64,000 nt of DNA from Virgibacillus aidingensis (GTDB taxonomy: Bacteria; Bacillota; Bacilli; Bacillales; Amphibacillaceae). A model generated the notes under the pieces. The model saw nothing but the letters and a program-made list of their open reading frames with translations. It was not told the DNA's origin and did no database searches. The DNA is taken from contig NZ_WIXN01000002.1 in the NCBI RefSeq assembly GCF_010994035.1, forward strand, positions 186,001-250,000. The letters are read 5' to 3'. The position numbers were made by a program, and so were the translations under genes. Every line of letters begins with the position of its first letter. The first letter of the stretch is position 1. Positions 53,222 through 60,879 of the stretch are shown here, piece by piece.

Positions 53222-54031
53222 TTATCCTTTCAACGCACCTGCAGTTAATCCCTCTCTAATATACTTTAATCCTATAAATAACAAAATTAATGTTGGTATT
53301 AGAATTACTACTACGCCCGCCATTACCATATTCCATGAAGAGGAACTTTCGGTATCTATGAGCATCTTCAAACCAATTTGTACAGTTCTGCGGGATTCAT
53401 CATTGGTTACCAAAAGCGGCCAGAGATATTGGTTCCATGTTGTCAAAAATCCATAAATCCCTAACGCACTTAATGATGATTTAGATAACGGCAAAACAAA
53501 CTTCAAATAGAACTTAAATCGTGAACAACCGTCCATTTGAGCTGATTCCCATAATTCTTTCGGTATCGTCAGGAAATGCTGCCTTAATAGAAAAATACCA
53601 AAAGGCAGTGCGAAAAATGGGAAAGTAAGACCGGCAAAAGTATTTACCCAGCCCAAATTCAATATAGTCAGAAAGTTAGGTATCATTGTTGCTTCCCATG
53701 GAATTAACATAGTTGCTAAAAACAGGAAAAAAATAAGCTCTCTGCCTTTGAACGGAATGAAAACAAATGCATAAGCTGACAAACTTGATACTATCAGCTG
53801 TCCTAACATAACAATAAAAGATACTGTAAAACTCACCAGCAGGAAATGTACTAACGGCACCCTGTCAAAAACTTCTCCATATGCATCAAAGCTTATGGAT
53901 GAGGGCAGCAATTTGCCGGCATAAATTTCCTGGGGTTCCATAAAACTTGCTGATATGGCATATAGTAGTGGGAAAAACAGTATTAGGGATGACAGAACCA
54001 GCAAAAAATAAAATATAAATTTTCTCATCAT
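53222..54031 (-). CDS. ugpE: ABC permease UgpE type
   Basis: The 269-residue permease has six helices and the EAA loop ELWESAQMDGCSRFKFYLKF near residue 170, ending KYIREGLTAGALKG. It overlaps the upstream permease by 4 bases. No ATPase gene is present in the operon, so a shared MsmX/UgpC-type ATPase elsewhere is likely. Confidence 0.92.
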   Translation of the reverse strand: MMRKFIFYFLLVLSSLILFFPLLYAISASFMEPQEIYAGKLLPSSISFDAYGEVFDRVPLVHFLLVSFTVSFIVMLGQLIVSSLSAYAFVFIPFKGRELIFFLFLATMLIPWEATMIPNFLTILNLGWVNTFAGLTFPFFALPFGIFLLRQHFLTIPKELWESAQMDGCSRFKFYLKFVLPLSKSSLSALGIYGFLTTWNQYLWPLLVTNDESRRTVQIGLKMLIDTESSSSWNMVMAGVVVILIPTLILLFIGLKYIREGLTAGALKG

Positions 54032-54942
54032 TGATAATGCACCCTTCTTTCTCCCACTCTAAATTGAATAATCGTAACAATTAATATGATAATAAATAAG
54101 ATAATCGCCTGCGCACTGGCATATCCAAAGTTACCGTAGGAAAATGCTTCCTGATAAATAGAGTAAACAATAATATTTGTAGACCCTGCAGGACCGCCCC
54201 CTGTTAAGATGTCAATTTGCCCAAATGTCTGAAAAGATCCTATTACTCCTATGATAGTAACAAAAAATAAAACCGGAGAAAGTAAAGGGATCGTAATTTT
54301 AAATAACTTTGCAAAATATCCTGCTCCATCTATATCGGCACTTTCATATAGCTCCCTTGAAATATTTTGCAATCCGCCCAGCAATATAATAAAGTTAATG
54401 CCTATTTGCATCCAAACAGTTGTTAATGCAACAGAAAACAGTGCCCACCTCGAGTCTGTAAGCCAATCAACTGCATCTATCCCGACCATACCGAGGATAT
54501 TATTTAATACCCCCAGACTTGGATGGAATAAAAACATAAAAATCGTTGCACCTGCCGCTACTGAAACCCCAAGGGTAGACGAAAATATCGTTCTGAAAAA
54601 GCCGTTTCCTTTGAGTTTTTCACTGGCTATGACTGCTAAAAATAAGGAAATAATAATTTGTGCCGGAACCGTATAGAGTACAAATAACAATGTACTTACC
54701 ATACTTTGGCGAAACTGTGGAGACTCAAGTAAGCTTGCATAATGTTCCCAACCTACAAAGTCACCAACTTGCCCTCCACCGCCAACTTCAAAAAAACTAT
54801 AATACAAAGACATGATGATAGGATAGAATAAAAATACGCCCAGAAGCAGCAATGCCGGCAGCAGATAAAGCATACCCGTACCAAATAAATTACTCTGATT
54901 AAGACGTTTTCTATTTCTGGTTACTGATTTATTTTTCCCCAA
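54028..54942 (-). CDS. ugpA: ABC permease UgpA type
   Basis: The 304-residue permease has six main helices and the EAA loop ISRELYESADIDGAGYFAKL near 205. It begins with a basic N-terminus at a TTG start 10 bases after AAGGAGTG. It is the first gene of the operon, an order (A, E, B, Q) different from the E. coli ugp operon. Confidence 0.92.
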   Translation of the reverse strand: MGKNKSVTRNRKRLNQSNLFGTGMLYLLPALLLLGVFLFYPIIMSLYYSFFEVGGGGQVGDFVGWEHYASLLESPQFRQSMVSTLLFVLYTVPAQIIISLFLAVIASEKLKGNGFFRTIFSSTLGVSVAAGATIFMFLFHPSLGVLNNILGMVGIDAVDWLTDSRWALFSVALTTVWMQIGINFIILLGGLQNISRELYESADIDGAGYFAKLFKITIPLLSPVLFFVTIIGVIGSFQTFGQIDILTGGGPAGSTNIIVYSIYQEAFSYGNFGYASAQAIILFIIILIVTIIQFRVGERRVHYQ

Positions 54943-55020
54943 GTTGTGTTTTCACTCCTTTATGTAAAATTACTAGATTACATTTTCCGGCAACCACCTC
55001 CTGAAAATTAAAAAAATATA

Positions 55021-55071
55021 ATCCACAAAAAAACGCACCTTTCCTGTTTCAAAAGGTCATTCCCTGTGGAT
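55021..55071 (-). promoter_or_regulatory. ugp leader hairpin with T-run (possible attenuator)
   Basis: ATCCACA (55071-55065) pairs with TGTGGAT (55027-55021), and inside it ACCTTT pairs with AAAGGT followed by GCGTTTTTTT. It lies between promoter and ugpA. Given GlpP nearby, antitermination control is plausible, but the stem differs from the glpD one. Confidence 0.6.
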
Positions 55072-55112
55072 CTCCAATTCTCCATACTAATTATTAACTT
55101 GTCTTGTTTTAA

Positions 55113-55141
55113 ATTTAACCAAATTATGAAAACGTTGTCAA
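55113..55141 (-). promoter_or_regulatory. ugp promoter overlapped by a consensus cre site
   Basis: TTGACA (55141-55136), 17 bases, TTAAAT (55118-55113). TGAAAACGTTGTCA at 55127-55140 fits every position of the TGWAANCGNTNWCA cre consensus and covers the -35 box, so CcpA should repress the operon on preferred sugars. The rest of 54943-55321 holds the leader hairpin and the nagP terminator. Confidence 0.82.
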
Positions 55142-55263
55142 GACAATTATTATAACTTTCTATATGGAAGATGTATAAAACTATAAATTAAAAAACGGTA
55201 TTTGCGTTTGCCCACATCCAATTGCTTGCAGACCGGATCACTCCCTCTTCCTTTAGAGGAGAG

Positions 55264-55316
55264 AAAAAAGTACTCCATCCCCCGCTGCTTCCCGCAATGG
55301 ATTGGAGTACTTTTTT
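55264..55316 (-). terminator. Intrinsic terminator downstream of nagP
   Basis: AAAAAAGTACTCCA (55264-55277) pairs perfectly with TGGAGTACTTTTTT (55303-55316). It can work in both directions and separates nagP from the ugp promoter. Confidence 0.9.
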
Positions 55317-55321
55317 CATAC

Positions 55322-56785
55322 TTATTTCTTATTACGTATCTTGTTTACTTCATCTGCCACAAACTGAACACTCGTTCCAATTATCACTTGGATATTGTGT
55401 TTTCCTACTACATTAATGCCCGGAACCCCGGTTGCTTTGATTTTGTCCTGGTCAACTTTGTCCATATCCTTTACCTCTAAACGTAGCCGGGTAGTACAGT
55501 AATCAACAGATGTTACGTTTTCGTCGCCGCCAAGTCCTTCATAAATCTCGGAAGCCATGACAGCAGTTTCATCAGCCTTGTCTGAAGTTTCACCTGATTT
55601 ATCAGCAGATTCACCTGCTTGTGCGTTGACAGCTTCATCTTCACGGCCGGGTGTTTTCAAATTGAATTTGACTATCAGGAAACGGAACAGGAAGTAGTAA
55701 ATAACCGCAAATACAAGCCCTTGAACAAGAAGCATATAAGGCTGATTTGCAAGTGGATTTGTAAAACTTAATGTATAGTCTACAAAACCGGCACTAAATC
55801 CGAAACCTGATGTCCACTGGAATGTCGCTGCGATAAATAAGGATAAACCGGTAAGCGCTGCATGGACAACATACAATGCAGGAGCCAAGAACATAAAAGA
55901 AAACTCAAGTGGCTCGGTTACTCCTGTAAAGAAAGCAGCAAACGCAGCTGCCAGCATTAATGAGGCCGCCTGTTTTTTACGTCTTGTTTTAGCCGTATGG
56001 TACATGGCTAAAGCCGCAGCAGGCAAACCAAACATCATGATTGGGAAAAACCCTGCCTGATACATCCCGGTGATCCCTTTTTCGCCTTCACCGCTTAAGA
56101 AGTTACCGATATCATTAATACCCGCAACATCAAACCAGAATACGGAGTTCAGCGCATGATGCAACCCTGTTGGAATTAATAAACGGTTAAAGAAACCATA
56201 CAAGCCTGCTCCTCCAGCCCCTAAATTACTGATTGCTGTACCAAACGATACGAGCCAAGAGTAAACAACAGGCCATACAAAGTACATAATAGCAGCAACG
56301 ACAACCATTGCAGCCGCTGACATAATCGGTGCGAGTCTTTTACCACTGAAGAATGCCAGTGCATCCGGCAGTTTCACTTCGCTGAACCGGTTATACATCG
56401 ATGCAGATACGATACCTGAAATAATACCGATAAAAACGTTTTCATTTTGACCAAAAGCTGCGTTTACACTTTCTGCATCAATTCCTTGTATGTTTGCGAC
56501 AGTGTCGGTGGAAATCAGTGTACTAAATACCAGGAACCCTACCAAACCACTTAATCCTGCCGCGCCATGCTTGTCCTTGGATAACCCAATAGCAATACCG
56601 ACAGCAAACAATATTCCTAAGTTGTCAAGAATTGATGTTCCTGCCGTCTGCAAAAACGTACCGATAATATTTCCCTCGGAAAAGCCTAAAATCCAGTTTC
56701 CGATCCCCGCTAAAATAGCTGCTGCAGGAAGAACAGCTACCGGCAGCATTAAGGCCCGGCCCAGATTTTGCAATGCTTTCATCAT
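55322..56785 (-). CDS. nagP: N-acetylglucosamine-specific PTS IICB component
   Basis: The 487-residue protein takes up and phosphorylates GlcNAc. The IIC part (about 1-370) has LGRALMLPVAVLPAAAILAG, IPTGLHHALNSVFWFDVAGI and GMYQAGFFPIMMFGLPAAAL, pointing to the NagE/NagP branch rather than PtsG. A linker rich in Glu/Asp/Ala/Ser leads to IIB with phospho-Cys in SVDYCTTRLRLEVKD. There is no IIA domain; the separate IIA at 57770-58261 can supply phosphate. AAAAAAGGAGGAAAAA precedes ATG. No clear RAT was seen in its own 143-base leader. Confidence 0.93.
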   Translation of the reverse strand: MMKALQNLGRALMLPVAVLPAAAILAGIGNWILGFSEGNIIGTFLQTAGTSILDNLGILFAVGIAIGLSKDKHGAAGLSGLVGFLVFSTLISTDTVANIQGIDAESVNAAFGQNENVFIGIISGIVSASMYNRFSEVKLPDALAFFSGKRLAPIMSAAAMVVVAAIMYFVWPVVYSWLVSFGTAISNLGAGGAGLYGFFNRLLIPTGLHHALNSVFWFDVAGINDIGNFLSGEGEKGITGMYQAGFFPIMMFGLPAAALAMYHTAKTRRKKQAASLMLAAAFAAFFTGVTEPLEFSFMFLAPALYVVHAALTGLSLFIAATFQWTSGFGFSAGFVDYTLSFTNPLANQPYMLLVQGLVFAVIYYFLFRFLIVKFNLKTPGREDEAVNAQAGESADKSGETSDKADETAVMASEIYEGLGGDENVTSVDYCTTRLRLEVKDMDKVDQDKIKATGVPGINVVGKHNIQVIIGTSVQFVADEVNKIRNKK

Positions 56786-56928
56786 TTTATTTTTCCTCCT
56801 TTTTTACCAGGTGAGCAAGTTTTAAACTTTTTTACTGCATAAGTGAAGCTAAAGGTGTTTCTGCCATTAGATTTTGTCCGCAAATAAATCTTGAAAATGA
56901 GATAACAAAAGTGCTTATTGCCAATGAT

Positions 56929-57747
56929 TTATTGCTTTCTAAGCCTTTCAATGTGAAGCGTAATGTACCCTAACTCTTCTTCAGGTATTTCAACCCCATG
57001 TTTTTCAGTCAATGTCTCAGCAACTTTCAGGGCACATTGGTAAGAGACAGCAAATTTTTGTTTGATCATCATAAACATCTCTTCATCCATCACATGAAGC
57101 TCTTCATTTTTTGCCCGGCTTAAGGCAAAACGAAGATGGGTGATCAGTCTTTCATATGCAATATCATCTACTTTGATCCTGATCCCCAAATAATCCTTGA
57201 TTGTTTCCACCATATCCCTTACGACCGCTGTTTGCCGGACTGTTTTGTGTAAATCACCTCCTTTAATTTTCATCGTATGAATATGAAGCGCGATAAAAGC
57301 AGCTTCATCCAATGGCATCTCAATTCCTATCCTGTCTTTTATATGCTGAATCGCCCAAAGGCCGATTTCAAATTCTTCTTTGTACAGGACTTTTATTTCC
57401 GGCAGCAGTTTGTTTTTTATGTGAATTCCTTGTTTTTCCCGTTCTAAGGCAAAGGAAAGGTGGTCTGTCAATGCCAATAAGATATGGTCATTTAAGTTTG
57501 TCTCCAGCTGTTTTTCTGCATAGGAAATAATTTCTTCGGACAATGCAAGGTGTTCTTCCGGGATTCGGAGGAGGAGCTGCTGAAGCTTTTCGTTTTCCTT
57601 CAGCACAAAAAGTTTTTCAATTTTACCCTGATTAATCATATCGTTTTTCCTCTTGCCGAAACCCACACCCGCTCCAATAGCTATATTCTCCTCTTCACCA
57701 TCTTTAACGATAACCGCATTGTTATTTAGTATTTTGGTTATTTTCAC
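56929..57747 (-). CDS. glcT: BglG-family transcriptional antiterminator, GlcT-like
   Basis: The 272-residue protein has an RNA-binding CAT domain (VKITKILNNNAVIVKDGEE, then GAGVGFGKRKND), PRD1 with His in ALTDHLSFALER and ALHIHTMK, and PRD2 with His in RLITHLRFALSR and YITLHIERLRKQ. The PTS phosphorylates such domains to set activity. GGGGTG precedes GTG 57747; a GTG at 57756 overlaps that site. The RAT at 58497-58520 resembles the GlcT target of Bacillus ptsG, so I lean to GlcT over LicT. Confidence 0.88.
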   Translation of the reverse strand: MKITKILNNNAVIVKDGEEENIAIGAGVGFGKRKNDMINQGKIEKLFVLKENEKLQQLLLRIPEEHLALSEEIISYAEKQLETNLNDHILLALTDHLSFALEREKQGIHIKNKLLPEIKVLYKEEFEIGLWAIQHIKDRIGIEMPLDEAAFIALHIHTMKIKGGDLHKTVRQTAVVRDMVETIKDYLGIRIKVDDIAYERLITHLRFALSRAKNEELHVMDEEMFMMIKQKFAVSYQCALKVAETLTEKHGVEIPEEELGYITLHIERLRKQ

Positions 57748-57769
57748 CAGAAACACCCCAGACCATTCC

Positions 57770-58261
57770 TCATTGTGATGAGGCTGTAATAATTACTGTT
57801 TCTCCTGCACTTCCTTCTTTTTCTGTTGTCATCGTATATTCTTTATCGAGATTGCTGCTGTTTGTAATGACAATGGGCGTGATAATGTTTTCTGCATTTT
57901 CCTTCACATATGCTAAATCAAAATCCAGCAGTGCTTGTCCGACGGAGACTTGATCTCCCGTTTGAACTTTCGCATCAAAACCCTGTCCCTTCAATGAAAC
58001 GGTTTCCAGGCCGACATGGATAAGAATTTCCATCCCATCCTCCGAACGAATTCCGATAGCATGCTTTGTCTCCGGAACCTGGATTACTTCTCCGTCTACA
58101 GGTGAAACTATTTTCCCTTCTGCCGGTACGATTGCAATTCCCTCACCCATCATTTTCTGGCTGAATACCGGGTCGGGGACTTTCTCAAGAGCCACAATCT
58201 CCCCATTTGCCGGTGCAAAAATTTTAGTTTCCTTTGGTTTTTTAAATAAGTTTTTAAGCAT
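57770..58261 (-). CDS. crr: Stand-alone PTS glucose-type IIA (Crr-like)
   Basis: The 163-residue protein has IFAPANGEIVALEKVPDPVF, MGEGIAIVPAEGKIVSPVDG and phospho-His in MEILIHVGLETVSLKGQGF, the EIIA-glucose pattern. It likely serves NagP and other PTS permeases lacking IIA. AAGGGTGA precedes ATG. It is the first gene of the IIA-glcT-nagP operon. Confidence 0.95.
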   Translation of the reverse strand: MLKNLFKKPKETKIFAPANGEIVALEKVPDPVFSQKMMGEGIAIVPAEGKIVSPVDGEVIQVPETKHAIGIRSEDGMEILIHVGLETVSLKGQGFDAKVQTGDQVSVGQALLDFDLAYVKENAENIITPIVITNSSNLDKEYTMTTEKEGSAGETVIITASSQ

Positions 58262-58442
58262 CGATTTATTTCACCCTTCCTTTTTTGCACTTTCTCTTTT
58301 ATCATATGGAAAAAAAGCATTTATACTCACTGGTTACCTCTCATACATCACATGTGTTTGGGCAATACAAAAATCTTTTCCTGACTAAATTTATGTGGCC
58401 ATTATTACAGCTTTATTTATAAAACAGAGAACGGAAATCACA

Positions 58443-58520
58443 TAAAAAGGCATGGCAGTAACAAAGGTACCCGGGCGGGTTTCCTGAGTGTACCACCATG
58501 CCTGATCTAATCAGTAACAT
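58443..58520 (-). promoter_or_regulatory. GlcT-type RAT overlapping a terminator
   Basis: GTTACTGATTAGATCAGGCA on the minus strand (about 58518-58499) closely matches, from memory, the RNA antiterminator of Bacillus ptsG. Its 3' end AGGCATGG is also the 5' side of a terminator stem closing with CCATGCCTTTTT (to 58443). The overlap is the standard antitermination switch. The stretch from 58262 to 59056 otherwise holds only the small ORF at 58686-58766. Confidence 0.85.
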
Positions 58521-58685
58521 GTGATGCAGTATTTAATTATATTTTAATCGTATCATTACAATGAGTAAAATTCAAGAATGTATCGTGATATTTTGATGAG
58601 AAGGAGATTCGTTTACATGGTTTAACATGGCTGTACTTAATGAAAATGCCTTCTTTACTTTCCTTATACATCATGAAAAAACTCT

Positions 58686-58766
58686 CTACCTTTTCTTTTT
58701 TTTACCTAAAAGACCTATGGCAGCTGCCAGCGCAACAGCTATAGCTACCCAAGAACCTATACCCAA
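58686..58766 (-). CDS. Candidate 26-aa single-helix membrane microprotein
   Basis: GGGAG lies 9 bases before TTG 58766. The peptide runs GIGSWVAIAVALAAAIGLLG and ends GKKKKR, a membrane helix with a positive stop-transfer tail. It is too short to judge by homology. It lies alone between a terminator and the UMF1-type gene. Confidence 0.4.
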   Translation of the reverse strand: MGIGSWVAIAVALAAAIGLLGKKKKR

Positions 58767-59056
58767 ACTTTACATCTCCCTTCACCATTCTATTTCTAAC
58801 TTATAATATAAAAAATGAATGAATTCCCTATCCATGACCGTAGCCGATAATGGAAACATGATTAAGTTTCATTGTTATTATTCTTCATTTTCTTGGGTAT
58901 AAAATAAGCAATGTTTGCAGAGAGAAAAGCTGTAAACAATGTTAGTCAAAAAGGACTAATCACCACTTCCCGTGATAAATTTCCGTTCATATGCCAAGCC
59001 CCTTCTAAACGGTATTCATCCTGCCCGTTTATTCTTATGCCAACACTTGAGATATT

Positions 59057-60361
59057 TTATTGCGGCTTAATTTCCGCCTTTCCTTCTCTGTCGGCTGCTT
59101 TTTCAGCATCCTTCATACCTTTTTCAACATCAACAAACTTCAGCAGGATAATACCGGCTACAAAGAAGAATATCAGTGATAAGATCCCCAGCCTGCTTGA
59201 ACCAGTAATCTGTCCGATAAAAGCAAATAAAAACGGTCCAAATACCGCTGCAAATTTGGAAGATATTCCGTAAAACCCGAAAAACTCCGCATGTTTTCCT
59301 GCGGGCACCATTCTGCCAAAGATGGAGCGGCTCAATGATTGGGCACCGCCCTGCACCATTCCAACACAAACAGCCAGTATATAAAAATGGACAGCAGATG
59401 TCATGAAATATCCCAGGATGACAATCCCCAGGTACACATAAAGCGTGATATATAAAGCTTTCTTAGCAGTAATTTTTTCAGCGATCCATCCGAAGAAAAA
59501 TGTGAATGGAATTCCTACAAACTGTGTAATTAGTAAAGCAACAATCAGGGAATTCCCATCAATTCCCACGTCTCTTCCATACACCGTTGCCATTCGGATA
59601 ATCGTTGAGATTCCATCATTATACAGCCAAAAAGCCAATAAAAATATTAATAATTGCTTATACATTTTCAGCTCGCGAAAAGTATTTCCCACTCTGGAAA
59701 AACCAATCGCAATATAAGACCGGTCGCGCTTCACCTTTTCCTTTTGCTCTTCTTTTATATTTTTAAACAATGGAATGGAAAATACGAACCACCAGATACC
59801 AACTGAAGCAAAGGACACTTGACTTGCCACTGTGGCATTGGGCAATCCAAACCAGCCCGGCTGAAGGATCATTAAAATATTTATGGCAAGTAAAACTCCA
59901 CCGCCGATATATCCGTAAGCAAACCCGCCCGCCGAAACTTTATCAATATTTTTTTCATCCGTTATATCCGGGAGTAATCCATCGTAAAAAATATTTCCCC
60001 CGGAAAAACCAATAGAGCCAATGATAAACAGAACAGAAGCTAATATGTAATCTCCTTCACCTACAAATGCCAATAAAATACTTGCGATAATACCCATGAA
60101 TGCAAAAAATCGAAGGAACTTCTTCTTTGCCGCGGAAAAATCACTGATTGCTCCCAGTATTGGCGCTAGAACTGCCACTACCAGAACAGCAATGGATTGC
60201 GAATAACCCCAGTAGCTTGCAGCAAGATTTTCATCGAGCCCGACTGCAGCCACATCATAATAAAACACCGGCAGCACGGCGGCCATGATTGTCGTAGCAA
60301 ACGCGGAATTACCAAAGTCATACATCATCCAGCTGCGGGTTATTTTTTTATTTAATTTCAT
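59057..60361 (-). CDS. UMF1/Atg22-type MFS transporter
   Basis: The 434-residue protein has 11-12 helices. TRSWMMYDFGNSAFATTIMA, VLAPILGAISDFSAAKKKFL, GFSGGNIFYDGLLPDITDE and GGAQSLSRSIFGRMVPAGKH are hallmarks of the UMF1 family. The Atg22 relatives export amino acids; bacterial substrates are unknown. A promoter lies at 60498-60470. Confidence 0.9.
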   Translation of the reverse strand: MKLNKKITRSWMMYDFGNSAFATTIMAAVLPVFYYDVAAVGLDENLAASYWGYSQSIAVLVVAVLAPILGAISDFSAAKKKFLRFFAFMGIIASILLAFVGEGDYILASVLFIIGSIGFSGGNIFYDGLLPDITDEKNIDKVSAGGFAYGYIGGGVLLAINILMILQPGWFGLPNATVASQVSFASVGIWWFVFSIPLFKNIKEEQKEKVKRDRSYIAIGFSRVGNTFRELKMYKQLLIFLLAFWLYNDGISTIIRMATVYGRDVGIDGNSLIVALLITQFVGIPFTFFFGWIAEKITAKKALYITLYVYLGIVILGYFMTSAVHFYILAVCVGMVQGGAQSLSRSIFGRMVPAGKHAEFFGFYGISSKFAAVFGPFLFAFIGQITGSSRLGILSLIFFFVAGIILLKFVDVEKGMKDAEKAADREGKAEIKPQ

Positions 60362-60469
60362 TGCTTCACTCCTTTCCCGTGAATATTACAATATTCCCGG
60401 CTATCACACCAATAATATTTCTGTATTCTTTTAAACCTTTGTTTTGTCCTTTTTATACGCAGTTGGCTA

Positions 60470-60498
60470 AATATACAGCATACAAAAGTCCTATACAA
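60470..60498 (-). promoter_or_regulatory. Promoter of the UMF1-type gene
   Basis: TTGTAT (60498-60493), 17 bases, TATATT (60475-60470) on the minus strand, about 110 bases before the start codon. Confidence 0.6.
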
Positions 60499-60784
60499 TT
60501 AAAATAATCTTACTACATTCATTTTAACCGGATGATGCTGTCTTTGTGAAGAGGGTTTCAGAAAATTTTACATACTTTTAAAAATACTTTCGCCAAGCAT
60601 ATTAAATAATTTAATTGTTCTTTGCAACATCATTCCTTCGTCTGTTTTCATAACAGCGGGTATTGAAGTGATGTATAAATAAGGACTTAAACAGTAAACA
60701 GGTACTCGGGCATGATTTGCAGGACGAACTTGTGGATGCGTAAACTTTTTTTAGAAGGTTATATTGGATGGATTATTTATAATA

Positions 60785-60823
60785 AGAAACAGCCCCTTAT
60801 AGTTCCAAAGGGACTGCTTCGTT
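60785..60823 (-). terminator. Probable terminator of the nucleotidase gene
   Basis: AAGCAGTCCCTT and AAGGGGCTGTTT form an imperfect stem; a modest T-rich stretch follows on the minus strand. It lies 57 bases after the stop at 60880. Confidence 0.55.
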
Positions 60824-60879
60824 GATGAAACATAACAAACTTTTTTCTATTAGCAGATCATAATTGGAAAGCGGAAAGA

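Larger units (their letters stand above)
60362..60879. other. Gene-free region with UMF1-type promoter and a terminator
   Basis: It holds the promoter at 60470-60498 and the terminator-like hairpin at 60785-60823. No further gene or structure was recognised. Confidence 0.5.

Noticed and set aside
56786-56928. Separate RAT in front of nagP
   Set aside because: No stem-loop with the RAT core sequence is visible; only the element at 58497-58520 fits.
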